This document shows, one piece after another, positions 9,483 to 19,378 of a stretch of DNA of 64,000 nucleotides. The notes under the pieces are model-generated. The model had not been told where the DNA came from, did not search any database, and saw only the letters and a list, made by a program, of their open reading frames with translations. How positions within the stretch are numbered: position 1 is the first letter of the stretch; every line of letters begins with the position of its first letter. The DNA lies in NCBI GenBank assembly GCA_013360295.1, contig JABWCL010000010.1, forward strand, positions 1-64,000. Direction: 5' to 3'. Source of the stretch: Ignavibacteriaceae bacterium. Its GTDB lineage: Bacteria > Bacteroidota > Ignavibacteria > Ignavibacteriales > Ignavibacteriaceae. Both the position numbers and the translations under genes were made by a program.

Positions 9483-10240
9483 TACTTTTCAGAGACCTGG
9501 TTATTTTTAATTTTCGCGAGCAGTTCGCTTACTTCCTTGTAGTCCGGACTTTCAGGGTACTTTGTAAGGAAATTATTAATTTCTGTTTCTGCTTCGGCTG
9601 TTCTTTTTTTCTGGATCAGGAGGTTAATTCTTTTGAAAGCAGCTTTCGGCGCGTATGGCGTGTCGTGGTAGATCTCCATTACGTTGCTGAAATAAAGGAG
9701 CGAGGCATTGTAGAACTCCAGTTTTTCATAGATCACGGCGCTGTTATATTCTTTTTCGGCAAGTTTTTCATTCAGTTCACGAATCTTCTTTTCAGCCGAG
9801 GCTACACGTTCATCCGCGGGGAAGAGGTCAACAAATGCCTGGAACTCCTCGATTGATTTTTTGGAATATCTCTGGTCAAGGCTGTAGGCCGGGGAAAGCT
9901 GGTAGTAGCATTCAGATAACTGATACTGGGCGTCGGGAACCAGCCTGCTGGTCGCGAAGTTCCTTATCAACTGGCTGAATTCATTCGCGCCAAGGAGATA
10001 TTCACGCCTCTGCACGCGGCTCATTCCGAGGTGGTACTGTGCGTCATCCACAACATCATTACCCGGAAACTGAAGCATTATTGCCTGGAATTCATTAATT
10101 GCCAGATCGTAGCTTTCATCATTATAGAGCTCCATTGCGTATTTAAAACGGTCCTCCGCGCTCAGGTTCGCGGTATCAACCGTCCCTGAACAGCCCCAGA
10201 GAAAAAGCGCTGAAAAAAGTATGAAAAAGTATTTTGCCAT
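9482..10240 (-). CDS. bamD: Outer membrane assembly lipoprotein BamD
   Basis: A 252-residue lipoprotein with a signal peptide and lipobox LWGCSG (Cys17). TPR-like helical repeats follow, with the BamD-type phrase FKYAMELYNDESYDLAINEF and DDAQYHLGMSRVQRREYLLG. BamD is the essential lipoprotein partner of BamA in inserting beta-barrel proteins into the outer membrane. Length and repeat layout match BamD/YfiO of Bacteroidota and Chlorobi. It is followed directly by the thioesterase gene (overlapping stop and start). Confidence 0.88.
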   Translation of the reverse strand: MAKYFFILFSALFLWGCSGTVDTANLSAEDRFKYAMELYNDESYDLAINEFQAIMLQFPGNDVVDDAQYHLGMSRVQRREYLLGANEFSQLIRNFATSRLVPDAQYQLSECYYQLSPAYSLDQRYSKKSIEEFQAFVDLFPADERVASAEKKIRELNEKLAEKEYNSAVIYEKLEFYNASLLYFSNVMEIYHDTPYAPKAAFKRINLLIQKKRTAEAETEINNFLTKYPESPDYKEVSELLAKIKNNQVSEK

Positions 10241-10377
10241 TATTCTTATATATAACTAAATAATCTTGTAAAATAGGATATTCAGGATATTTAAAAAAGG
10301 TAATTTTAGCGCTATTTCCTGAAATTGTAGTTAAGTACCCGGAATATTGATCGAATGGCGGATCACTGAAGCAGCGG

Positions 10378-10989
10378 TTAATTATTTCTGACTGTATAAA
10401 ACAAATAAACCAGAATGGCGGATGCGGCTGTTGCAATTGCGGGTTTTAAGAGATATCCCCAGGAGTTTTCTTCTGGTACCGGGGTGATAGTAAAAGGGTA
10501 AACCGGATTTCCGAGTTCGGGCAGATCATCTTCGGTAATAACGTCATTATGGGTGAGCTCCCCGCCCGCGTCTTTGCCCGCACCCGCGGCAGAGACTATT
10601 TTATACCGCACATTGACTTTCCTTTTGTATTTCTGCTGAGAGAATAAACTGTTTTCTTCATTCGGAAGATATATAACGGAAACAGATTCCAGGGAATAGA
10701 GAATGAAATTACCTTCCCGTTTTCCGCCATAATTTATTGCACCGTACTTGTTCTTAAAGGCCTTGAGGATTTTTGCCTCAAAGTATGAATACTCCCCGGG
10801 GAGGTTGATTGCCAGATGGACTGGCTCTCCGTCCGAATTCTGATTCTCATAAGCCGCCACGGATTCCGCGATCAGGCTGTCCATTACGGAAATATTGGAG
10901 GATACCTGCCCTTCTGTTGTAAAAGGGAAAATTAAAAAAAGGAAGAACAGCACGCCCGGTATCCGGGGAGAGGGGATAAACTTAACCAT
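10378..10989 (-). CDS. Unknown exported protein with C-terminal membrane helix
   Basis: I do not recognise this family. It has about 203 residues from the ATG at 10989 (a GTG two codons earlier is also possible): an N-terminal signal peptide or anchor (PGVLFFLFLIFPFTTEGQ), a roughly 140-residue extracytoplasmic part, then a single C-terminal helix (PAIATAASAILVYLFYTV) with a short basic tail. Such a build suggests a periplasmic domain held in the inner membrane. The start overlaps a 48-residue upstream ORF by eight bases. It precedes bamD by 137 bases and may belong to the same envelope transcript. Confidence 0.6.
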   Translation of the reverse strand: MVKFIPSPRIPGVLFFLFLIFPFTTEGQVSSNISVMDSLIAESVAAYENQNSDGEPVHLAINLPGEYSYFEAKILKAFKNKYGAINYGGKREGNFILYSLESVSVIYLPNEENSLFSQQKYKRKVNVRYKIVSAAGAGKDAGGELTHNDVITEDDLPELGNPVYPFTITPVPEENSWGYLLKPAIATAASAILVYLFYTVRNN

Positions 10990-11128
10990 ACACACCCGTA
11001 AAAGCTTCGTTCAATTTGCTTTCAGACCTTTGGCTTGCGGTGCCGGCAATCAGGATAAATCCAATAATATACACAAGCGGATTCGCTTTGTCTTTTACAG
11101 GAGCCGGCTCTTTAAAGTTGATGTTCAT
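10982..11128 (-). CDS. Small membrane ORF upstream of the bamD-ccm unit
   Basis: A 48-codon ORF read directly from the sequence, below usual length cut-offs. It starts with MNINFKEPAPVKDKANP, has one hydrophobic segment (LVYIIGFILIAGTA) and a polar tail, and its stop overlaps the next start (ATGGTTAA). The coupling to the following gene and the membrane segment support it; no clear ribosome site is visible and the family is unknown. Confidence 0.4.
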   Translation of the reverse strand: MNINFKEPAPVKDKANPLVYIIGFILIAGTASQRSESKLNEAFTGVYG

Positions 11129-11495
11129 ACGGGCAGTTAATAAAAATATTTGTTAAGTCATATAAACTAATAAAATAAAGTTTTACTAAAAAAGAATATC
11201 GGGAGGATTCAGGCTTGTCTGCAAAGTATCTTTGCGCAGAAAGCCTCCACGCGATAAGCCTCAGTTGAACCGTGATCACGCCCAGAATAATTTTATCACG
11301 GCAGAAAATCCACTGTAAACAGTTGTTAATAAAACACTTACACATACAATAATCTAAACTAAAAAACATATTTCCGTCCGGACTCTTCCGGAAAAGGTAA
11401 TTTATATTGGAAAATCTTTTATATTTAAAGAGTTCTTAATATTTTATAGTTTATAGTAATTGGTTCAATTCTTTCCATAATTTGCTGTAAGTTTA
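11129..11495. other. Divergent intergenic region
   Basis: About 370 bases between the minus-strand envelope unit and the plus-strand PAS genes. It should carry both promoters. The sequence is AT-rich on the PAS side (TTTATAGTTTATAGTAATTGG). A minus-strand open frame inside it has no protein-like composition and I do not count it. No conserved operator was recognised. Confidence 0.5.
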
Positions 11496-14400
11496 ATGGT
11501 TCAGAAATCCGAGAGTCAAAAGCCTGATCAAAAGAGAGGCCGTCTTTCGCACGGATTAACTCTCCTGGGCTTTGCCGTGTCCCTGGTTATCCTTTTTTTC
11601 ACTCTTGAAAAGTTCTTCCTCTATAATGAACTTACCCCCGTCCGGTCAGTACTCAACAAAAAGCTTGATGAATTCAGGATGTATGAAAAAGAACGTATGG
11701 GAGAACCGAGATTTATTTTCAGAAATCCTGTTTTCAGCGAATTGATCGGTGTGAATACTTCCCGCGGATTAAGCCAGAAATCACAACTTTTCTTCTTTGA
11801 AATGCTCGGTAAGATCAAGGCAAATCACGATTACCTGAATATGGTTATTTACTCCGCTGACAACAGGGTACTTTTCAGTTTCAGTGACAGCCTTGACGGG
11901 ATTGAAAATGACCGCATAAAAGATGCTATCGATTCCGCCCGGATCGTAAAAGGGAAGCTGTTTTATTCAGAGAAATATAAGAAGGTAGTGAGGAATTACT
12001 ATCTCCCGGTGCTTGGGGATGATTCACTTCTCCTGGGTTATGTGATCCTTTCCGCGAATTACAACCCGGTCTTTTTCAAAAACCTTGTATTTCAAACTGA
12101 GAGCTGGAAGATTCATCTTTCCACACTTATTAAGGTTAACGGCAAGTATCTTTACTTTAATCCCGTCAGCGACTCGGACAACTGGCCCGGCCTTTACCCG
12201 ACAACAAAGCTTGATAAGCTGATAACGGCGGAAGCCGAAAATAGTTTTGCTTCCTGGGAGGACCTGACCGGCGAGACTGAATACTTTGTTAAAAAGAATA
12301 TTGGTGAGTCTGATTTTCAGTTCGTCGCCGGTATTGCCGAATCCGACTTACATAACACTGTATACCTTTATATTTTTTACTATTCTTTACTTTTTGGATT
12401 GGGTTACATCTTTCTCAGGTTGCTTATCGGACGTGAAAGAAGAACACGTGAAATCGTTGAACTAAACAATAAACTCCGGTACGAAGTACTCCAAACCAAC
12501 CTCATAAAAAAATATGAGGCTCTGTTCAAATCCGCCAATGATGCTATACTTACCATCACCCCTGAAGGGCGTATCATCATCTTTAACAAAAAAGCCCTTG
12601 AGTATTACGGATACAGCCCGGCGGAGATGGAAAATTTATCGCTTATTGATTTCACTCCGGCAGCGTTACTTGGCAAAATGAATGAATTTCTGGAGGAGAC
12701 CCGTAAAACCGGATCCGGTATTATGGACATTCCTCAAATCTCAAAAGCGGGACTGGTATTCGAAGCACAGATAAGCGCGTCGCTTCAGGTTGAAAACGGA
12801 AGCGAATTCATCCAGGCCATAATCAGAGATGTTACTGAAAGCAGAAGATACCAGAATCTTCTTAAAAGCAGTGAGAATAAATTCAGGAGGCTGGCAAATC
12901 TGACGGAAGAACTGATTTACGGTTACGATCTGATCCGGAATAGCATCCACTGGGACGGCGCTATTTCAGGGATCACCGGTTACCCTCAGGAAGATTTTGT
13001 TTCATTCGGAAGAAAAGAATTTCTTTCTTTAATGAACGCTGAAACCGCATTAAAATATATTGAGGGATTTGAAAACGCTAAAAATAATCAGAGTGTTTTC
13101 AGGTTTGAGTTTTCAATTACCACGGGTAAGGGCGAACGCAGCATTCTCACTGAGACCGGGGAGTTCATCGGCTCCGACATCTCCCCTGCCGGCTACTATA
13201 TCGGTGTAATTAAAGACATCACTGCCGTTCGTTTGTATGAAAAGAAGATCCTGGAAAACCAGTTAAAGTATAAGTACCTTCTTCAGTCGTCTGAAGAGGG
13301 CCTGATCATTGTGCGGGATAATGATGAGACCGAAATTATAACGATGACCGGATCCCCGCAGCTTGGTTACAAAGAGGAGGAATTAAGTTTTGAATTCGCG
13401 TTTTCGCTGATACATCCTGATGACGTGACAATATTCGAGGATGCCTATGCTAAAGTAAGATCATCCGACGGAAATAAAGAACGCATCGCCATAAGGATAA
13501 AAGGGAAAGGCGGAGAATTCACCTGGCTTGAAATTGATATGGTAAACAGAACCGATACCCCCGAAGTGGGAGGCATCGTATTCAGTTACCGTTCCGTTGA
13601 TGAGTTGAAGAGGTATGAAAAAACTTTTTATAAACTTGCCACCTCTATATACAGCAGTATCGGACAGAACTTCCTGGAAAATTTGCTGAAACAGCTTCAG
13701 GATCAGTTAAAAGCCGATTACCTTTTCCTTGGCCAGACTGCCGAAGACAACCCAAAACTATATGATACCGTTGTGCTCCTGAATAAGGATGAGAGGATTG
13801 AGGATATCCGCTTCAACTCCTCAACGTCTCCGTTCAATGAAATTTCAACCGGTCCGGTTTGTTTCTATGAAAAAGATGTCCGGAATTATTTTCCACAAGA
13901 CAACCTCCTGAGTCAATTCGGAGCAAATGCTTTTTTCAGTGTTACGTTGTATGACTCCTCAAACCGTCCTTTTGGTATCCTCGCGGCGGTATATCAGAAT
14001 AACATCAGTAACGGTAATGAGATTATAAATATTCTCAAGATATTCGCGGCCAGGGCAGCAGCCGAACTGGAGAGGACAGAGAGCGAAAGATCGCTTCGCA
14101 GGTCGCAGGAAATGTATGAGTCGCTGGTAAGGAACATACCTGTAGGCATATTCCGGGTTACCTCCTCTAAAAAATCCGAATTCGATTTTCATTATGCCAG
14201 CCCGAAGTTTTATGAGCTCACGGGGATAGAACCATTCAAAGAACCCTTAACTGCCGCGCTTTTTGCGGATACAATCTACACTGCCGACCGCGGGAAACTC
14301 CTCTCGACAATCCAGGCTTCTCTTGAAACTGTCAGGAACTTTCACTGGGAAGGAAGAGCCATCGTCAAGGGCGAGTTGCGCTGGTTTTTTATCAGCGGCA

Positions 14401-15398
14401 AGACTTATAAAAACGGAAATAATATAGTCTTTTCAGAAGTCATTCTCGAAGATATTACAACAGAGAAAGTGGCGGAAATTGAACTTAAGGAGAGCGAAGA
14501 AAAATTCCGCCGAGTGTGGGAGAACCTCCGCGACTCAATAATCATAACGAATTCGAAAGCAAAAATAATCTCAGCTTCTCCGGCTTTCTTTAAATTTTAC
14601 GGATACAGGATTGAGCAGGTCCTGAATAAAGACCTGTTTAAGTTTATGCCGCCGTCCGCGATCATTGAATGCGATCATATTATCAGAGACCTATACTCGA
14701 ATAAATCCATCCCCGCTATCGTTACGACAAGCATATTCCATAAAGACGGGCGCGTGCTTGATGTTGAAAGCAGCATCAGCATTATCTCGGATAAAACAGG
14801 TGAACGGCTCGTACTCTGGTTAATGAGGGATACTACCGAGAAAAAATTCGCTTCGAAAAGAATTGAATCCCTGACAAGGCAATTCGCGACTTTTTTTGAA
14901 AATTCTCCAATGGGTATGGCGATCTTAGACAGCGATATGAATTATATCAGCGTGAATAAAGTTGTTGCGGAAATCAATAACATTCCGGCCGAAGAACATA
15001 AGGGAAAGAACCTCCGGACACTTTTTCCGGCTGTTGCCGACTATTTTGCTCCTTATGTAAATGAAATCATTAAGGGTAAAGGAACATCCCACTCCATTCG
15101 GTTAACCGGTAATCCGCCGGGAAGAGGGGGCGCGGAAACGCATTTTGCCGGTTCCATTTTCGGTTTATACGACGGGAACGGAGCGCTCATCGCGATCGGT
15201 TTACTGTTCCTTGATGTTACAAAGGAGATCCTCGCAGAGCAGGAGTTGAAAGATAAATTTGACGAGATAGCCAGGACAAACAAACTGATGATCGGACGCG
15301 AAATTAAAATGCTGGAACTTAAAAAAGAGGTTAACTCGCTGATGGGGAAGCTTAACCTTGCGCCGAAATATAATATCAGCGCCATTGAAGGAGAATAA
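11496..15398 (+). CDS. Membrane-bound multi-PAS/GAF sensor without kinase domain
   Basis: A 1300-residue protein. Two membrane helices (about 22-42 and 294-318) bracket a periplasmic sensor domain of about 250 residues. In the cytoplasm I can read PAS-like units near 340-455, 460-590, 600-705, 870-990, 1005-1120 and 1130-1245, with a GAF-like unit near 710-870. The last 45 residues form a coiled coil ending MLELKKEVNSLMGKL. There is no HisKA, HATPase, GGDEF or receiver domain, so on its own it has no output. The histidine kinase gene begins five bases after its stop, and that kinase opens with a coiled coil, so the two probably act as one split sensor. Ligand unknown. Confidence 0.8.
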   Translation: MVQKSESQKPDQKRGRLSHGLTLLGFAVSLVILFFTLEKFFLYNELTPVRSVLNKKLDEFRMYEKERMGEPRFIFRNPVFSELIGVNTSRGLSQKSQLFFFEMLGKIKANHDYLNMVIYSADNRVLFSFSDSLDGIENDRIKDAIDSARIVKGKLFYSEKYKKVVRNYYLPVLGDDSLLLGYVILSANYNPVFFKNLVFQTESWKIHLSTLIKVNGKYLYFNPVSDSDNWPGLYPTTKLDKLITAEAENSFASWEDLTGETEYFVKKNIGESDFQFVAGIAESDLHNTVYLYIFYYSLLFGLGYIFLRLLIGRERRTREIVELNNKLRYEVLQTNLIKKYEALFKSANDAILTITPEGRIIIFNKKALEYYGYSPAEMENLSLIDFTPAALLGKMNEFLEETRKTGSGIMDIPQISKAGLVFEAQISASLQVENGSEFIQAIIRDVTESRRYQNLLKSSENKFRRLANLTEELIYGYDLIRNSIHWDGAISGITGYPQEDFVSFGRKEFLSLMNAETALKYIEGFENAKNNQSVFRFEFSITTGKGERSILTETGEFIGSDISPAGYYIGVIKDITAVRLYEKKILENQLKYKYLLQSSEEGLIIVRDNDETEIITMTGSPQLGYKEEELSFEFAFSLIHPDDVTIFEDAYAKVRSSDGNKERIAIRIKGKGGEFTWLEIDMVNRTDTPEVGGIVFSYRSVDELKRYEKTFYKLATSIYSSIGQNFLENLLKQLQDQLKADYLFLGQTAEDNPKLYDTVVLLNKDERIEDIRFNSSTSPFNEISTGPVCFYEKDVRNYFPQDNLLSQFGANAFFSVTLYDSSNRPFGILAAVYQNNISNGNEIINILKIFAARAAAELERTESERSLRRSQEMYESLVRNIPVGIFRVTSSKKSEFDFHYASPKFYELTGIEPFKEPLTAALFADTIYTADRGKLLSTIQASLETVRNFHWEGRAIVKGELRWFFISGKTYKNGNNIVFSEVILEDITTEKVAEIELKESEEKFRRVWENLRDSIIITNSKAKIISASPAFFKFYGYRIEQVLNKDLFKFMPPSAIIECDHIIRDLYSNKSIPAIVTTSIFHKDGRVLDVESSISIISDKTGERLVLWLMRDTTEKKFASKRIESLTRQFATFFENSPMGMAILDSDMNYISVNKVVAEINNIPAEEHKGKNLRTLFPAVADYFAPYVNEIIKGKGTSHSIRLTGNPPGRGGAETHFAGSIFGLYDGNGALIAIGLLFLDVTKEILAEQELKDKFDEIARTNKLMIGREIKMLELKKEVNSLMGKLNLAPKYNISAIEGE

Positions 15399-15403
15399 CG
15401 TTA

Positions 15404-18400
15404 ATGTTAGGCGGTAAAAAGCAAATCGAGCAGGAAAACGTAGCGCTCAAAGATGAAATAAACAAACTTAAAGATGAAATAAAAAGAATCCATCTTTCAC
15501 GCACAGCAGAGCGAACGCAGCGGGAAAGCGCCGAACTTTATTCAGAAGTCATTAAGATTGTCGGAGCCCATGGCAGCATTGAAGAGATGAGCAACAAGCT
15601 GTGCGAATTGTTCATCCGTGTTTTCGATGCAGATACTGTAATGATACTTGAAAATAATCCCCCGGAGATCAGACGATTCATCTGTATGAAGGACGGTTCA
15701 AAGGACGCTCCAAGCTGCCCGATTTGCAGCGATGAGTTTAACTCACGGGATGTCCGGGAACTGAACAGAAAATGTATTACAATCCAGCTGCTTAATCTGC
15801 CGGGAAGCGAGTCCGGAAGTTTTCTTACCGAGAAGAAGACCTTCTTTACCAATAATTTTGCGCGTACAAAGGATGAAATAAGAAAAAATCTTACCGCTTC
15901 ACAGATAAGTACCGACAATTTCTCCGACACTTACCAATCCATTATTATCACCCCGATCCAGATCGCGGGTGAAATTTCCGGCGCGATACATATTGCAGCT
16001 GTAAAGCAGGGGCACTTTAATAAAATCAATCTGACTGATATAGAAAATATCGCGGGGAGTATCGCGGTGGCTTTCCAGCGGATACGGTCTAAACAAAACC
16101 TGCTGCACTTCCAGGAAACCTATAAGGGGATTGTTGAAAACATCCGTGACGGGATCTTGCTTCTGAACAGCAGGGGAATAGTTGAATACTGCAACCAGAT
16201 AGTCTCCAAGTGGCTTAATTTCCCGGTCAATGAGATTGTCGGAAAACCGGGTATTGAATTGCTTGAAGCATTCCTGCCGCCGGAAAAAGACACAGAAGCA
16301 ATCAGAGGTTCGTTTAAGAAGGAATTTGACACTCTTATTACTACAGGAGAATCTAAATGGCTTAATAAAGCGAACGTGGTCAGAGTTCGCAGTAAATCAG
16401 GAGAGATAATCAGGCTGGAGCAAAAAGTAATCAAATTAACTTTTGGTTCGAAACGATATTTTCTGGCAATATTCCACGATGTCACCAAATTAATGGATGA
16501 GAGTGATAAACTGCAGGTGATGGCTTCGGAAATGGAAACTACTATTGACAGGCTCCAAAGGACCAATGAAGAGCTTAACCTGGCTAAAGTTGCAGGAACC
16601 AATCTGCTCGAAGACCTGAACGCCGAGATAAACGAGCGAAGAGAGATCCAGTCCGAACTTCTGAAATCCAAAGAGTACTTTAAAAAACTGATCGAGAATT
16701 CCAGGGATATTATCGCTGTTATTGACCCGTTGGGAAAAAAATTATATGAGAGTGACTCGGTCGAACACACGCTGGGATACAGGCCTGACGAAATCGTGGG
16801 AAGATATTCATCTGAGTTTATCCATCCTTCTGATATGGAAAAACTGAATAAACCTTTTACTGAGTTGATTCGGAATCCAAAAGGCAGGCTGGAAATTAAT
16901 TTTTCAATGAGGCATAAGGACGGCAGTTACAGGCTTATGGAAGGCACGTTTATGAACCTGCTTAATGACCCTGCCGTAAATGGGATAGTGATAAATTACA
17001 GGGATGTGACCGAAAAGAAAACAGCCGAGGATATGATCCGCCACAGCCAGAGCCTCCTCTCCTCCCTGCTGAAAAATGCTCCGGTAATGATATTCATAGT
17101 ATCTACGGATGATAAATTTGAGATTGTTAATAGCGCGTGGGAACAGTTTTTCAATCATAAACTGGATGAAATAAAAGGAAAGCATATTTCTTCCGTCCTG
17201 CCGAAATCACTGGTTGACGATTTTGCAAATACAAACCGGCAGGTTCTTAATGAGCGCACTACAATTTTTTATGAACGCACGATAAAAACCAACAAAGGAG
17301 ACCGTCATTTCAACTTCTTCAAGTTTCCCGTTTTTATTGATGGAGTGCTCACCTCGATAGGGGGGATGGCAGTTGATGTAACGCAGGCAAAAGTCGCATC
17401 AGATAAAGTATTAAAACTCTCACGGGCTATTGATCAGAGCCCGGTTTCCGTTATGATAACGGATATTGACGGGACAATTGAATATGTTAACCCCAAGTTC
17501 ACACAGGTATCGGGCTACAGCCTTGAAGAAATCATCGGAAAAAATCCGAAGATACTGAATTCAGGCGTGCAGAACAGATTTGTCTATGCCGACTTATGGG
17601 AAACTATTAAGTCGGGACATAACTGGACGGGCGAGCTCTGCAATAAGAAGAAGAATGGCGAACTGTACTGGGAGCAGGTAAACATCTCACCTCTTAAGTC
17701 AGATGACGGAAAAATAACTCATTTCATTGCAGTGAAAGAGGATATCTCCGAAAAGCGGAGTATGATCGAAACCCTGAACGATATACGCAAAAGGATAAAT
17801 TTTATTTCCGAAGTCGCGTCCGCATCGCTGTATTACCTGAAGTTCGCAGATATGAAATTTGAGTTTATCGGCCCCGCGATCACAAAGATAACCGGTTATA
17901 CTCAGAATGAATTAAACGAAATGGGATTAAATAAAATAATAAAGATTTTCGAAAGCCGGGATAACAACAATTTTTCTATTATTTCACTTTACGAAAATAT
18001 AGAGGCGGTAAAGGATAAAGAATATAAAACCGATTACCTCATCCGCACAAAAGACGGTAATGACAAGTGGCTCGCGGAGGATTCTTACCCGTGGTACGAC
18101 AAGAGCGGCGTATTGATTGGAAGGCTCGGATTGATCAGGGATGTTACGACTCGAAAGGATTCAGAGGAGGAACTTCTGCTTGAGAAGCTAAGGCTTGAAC
18201 AATTAATTAACAACTCTCCTGTCGGGATTATTACTCTCGATGGTAACAACAGTATTCTAAATGTAAATGAGGGCTTTACAAAGATATTCCAGTATTCGCA
18301 GGAGGAACTGATCGGGAAAAACCCCGATGAACTTATTTTACCTGAAGAGGATATCCAAACGGGGCGCGAAATATCCGGTTCGGTAATAAAAGGGAACTCA

Positions 18401-19258
18401 ACAATCCTGGAAGCATATCGAAAGAAAAAGGACGGCACACTGGTCTTCGTGAGGATAATCGGACTGCCGATAATTGTACGCGGAAAGGTTACCGGAATTT
18501 ATGGCTTATACGACGACCTCTCTGAGCTAAAGAAAGCAGAGGAAGATATGAAAATCGCGAAAGACAGAGCGGAAGAGATCAACCGCCTGAAATCCACCTT
18601 CCTCGCGAATATGAGCCACGAACTGCGTACTCCGTTAGTCGGGATCCTGGGTTTTGCGGAAATGCTCTCAGACAGTACTGACGAAGAAGCACGCGGGCAC
18701 GGTGAAGTGATTTTCAGCAGCGGTAAGAGGCTGCTTGAAACCCTGAACCTTATACTCGACCTTTCAAAACTTGAAGCTGAAAAAATATCCATTATTTATG
18801 AAAACGCCGATGTAAACCAGGTGGTTCAGTCCGTGATTAAACTCTTCACTCCTAATGCCGAGAAAAAAGGATTGTACCTGAAAGCCGGTTTTGACATTGA
18901 CCCGCTGTACGCTGATTTCGATCCGCACCTGCTGCGTGATTCCATCACTAACCTCCTGAACAACGCTTTGAAATTCACGGTGCAGGGCGGAGTTACAATT
19001 ACCACCGGGTTATCGGGACACGATTTTTTTGTTCGTGTAACAGATACAGGTATCGGGATTGAGAAGGACAAATTTGATCTGATTTTTGAAGAGTTCCGCC
19101 AGGCAAGCGAAGGGACAAGCAGAGTGTTCGAAGGAACAGGCCTGGGTTTAACTATCACGAGAAACTATATAAATAAGATGAACGGCAGGATAACTGTGAA
19201 CAGCAGTGTGGGCGCCGGTACCAGTTTCACAATTTATCTTCCTGTAAGGAAAAAATAA
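15404..19258 (+). CDS. Soluble GAF/multi-PAS sensor histidine kinase
   Basis: A 1284-residue protein with no membrane segment. Order: N-terminal coiled coil (1-45), GAF-like domain (about 45-225), PAS (about 230-365), coiled coil, five more PAS units up to about 1040, then HisKA with the phospho-acceptor His in NMSHELRTPL, and HATPase with VTDTGIGIEKDKF and GTGLGLTI. No receiver domain and no response regulator gene nearby. Four cysteines in the GAF region (C94, C105, C108, C124, including CPIC) could bind a metal. It follows the kinase-less membrane PAS protein by five bases, so the pair is co-transcribed and presumably forms one signalling unit. Confidence 0.88.
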   Translation: MLGGKKQIEQENVALKDEINKLKDEIKRIHLSRTAERTQRESAELYSEVIKIVGAHGSIEEMSNKLCELFIRVFDADTVMILENNPPEIRRFICMKDGSKDAPSCPICSDEFNSRDVRELNRKCITIQLLNLPGSESGSFLTEKKTFFTNNFARTKDEIRKNLTASQISTDNFSDTYQSIIITPIQIAGEISGAIHIAAVKQGHFNKINLTDIENIAGSIAVAFQRIRSKQNLLHFQETYKGIVENIRDGILLLNSRGIVEYCNQIVSKWLNFPVNEIVGKPGIELLEAFLPPEKDTEAIRGSFKKEFDTLITTGESKWLNKANVVRVRSKSGEIIRLEQKVIKLTFGSKRYFLAIFHDVTKLMDESDKLQVMASEMETTIDRLQRTNEELNLAKVAGTNLLEDLNAEINERREIQSELLKSKEYFKKLIENSRDIIAVIDPLGKKLYESDSVEHTLGYRPDEIVGRYSSEFIHPSDMEKLNKPFTELIRNPKGRLEINFSMRHKDGSYRLMEGTFMNLLNDPAVNGIVINYRDVTEKKTAEDMIRHSQSLLSSLLKNAPVMIFIVSTDDKFEIVNSAWEQFFNHKLDEIKGKHISSVLPKSLVDDFANTNRQVLNERTTIFYERTIKTNKGDRHFNFFKFPVFIDGVLTSIGGMAVDVTQAKVASDKVLKLSRAIDQSPVSVMITDIDGTIEYVNPKFTQVSGYSLEEIIGKNPKILNSGVQNRFVYADLWETIKSGHNWTGELCNKKKNGELYWEQVNISPLKSDDGKITHFIAVKEDISEKRSMIETLNDIRKRINFISEVASASLYYLKFADMKFEFIGPAITKITGYTQNELNEMGLNKIIKIFESRDNNNFSIISLYENIEAVKDKEYKTDYLIRTKDGNDKWLAEDSYPWYDKSGVLIGRLGLIRDVTTRKDSEEELLLEKLRLEQLINNSPVGIITLDGNNSILNVNEGFTKIFQYSQEELIGKNPDELILPEEDIQTGREISGSVIKGNSTILEAYRKKKDGTLVFVRIIGLPIIVRGKVTGIYGLYDDLSELKKAEEDMKIAKDRAEEINRLKSTFLANMSHELRTPLVGILGFAEMLSDSTDEEARGHGEVIFSSGKRLLETLNLILDLSKLEAEKISIIYENADVNQVVQSVIKLFTPNAEKKGLYLKAGFDIDPLYADFDPHLLRDSITNLLNNALKFTVQGGVTITTGLSGHDFFVRVTDTGIGIEKDKFDLIFEEFRQASEGTSRVFEGTGLGLTITRNYINKMNGRITVNSSVGAGTSFTIYLPVRKK

Positions 19259-19310
19259 GAGATTAACCTGCTCATAGTAGGTTTATTTTTTCAGACGAAG
19301 ATATTTAATC

Positions 19311-19345
19311 AAAAAAGAAACCGGCGCGCAGCCGGTTTTCTGTTT
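19311..19345. terminator. Bidirectional terminator between convergent genes
   Basis: AACCGGC (19319-19325) pairs with GCCGGTT (19331-19337) around GCGCA. An A-run precedes the stem and a T-rich run follows it, so it can stop transcription from both the histidine kinase and the convergent small secreted-protein gene. Confidence 0.8.
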
Positions 19346-19378
19346 TAGAAATTCTCATCCGCTTTTTCTGGTATATTA

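Noticed and set aside
11112-11369. Minus-strand 85-codon open frame
   Set aside because: Cys- and Leu-rich shadow sequence with no domain and no ribosome site, in a promoter region.
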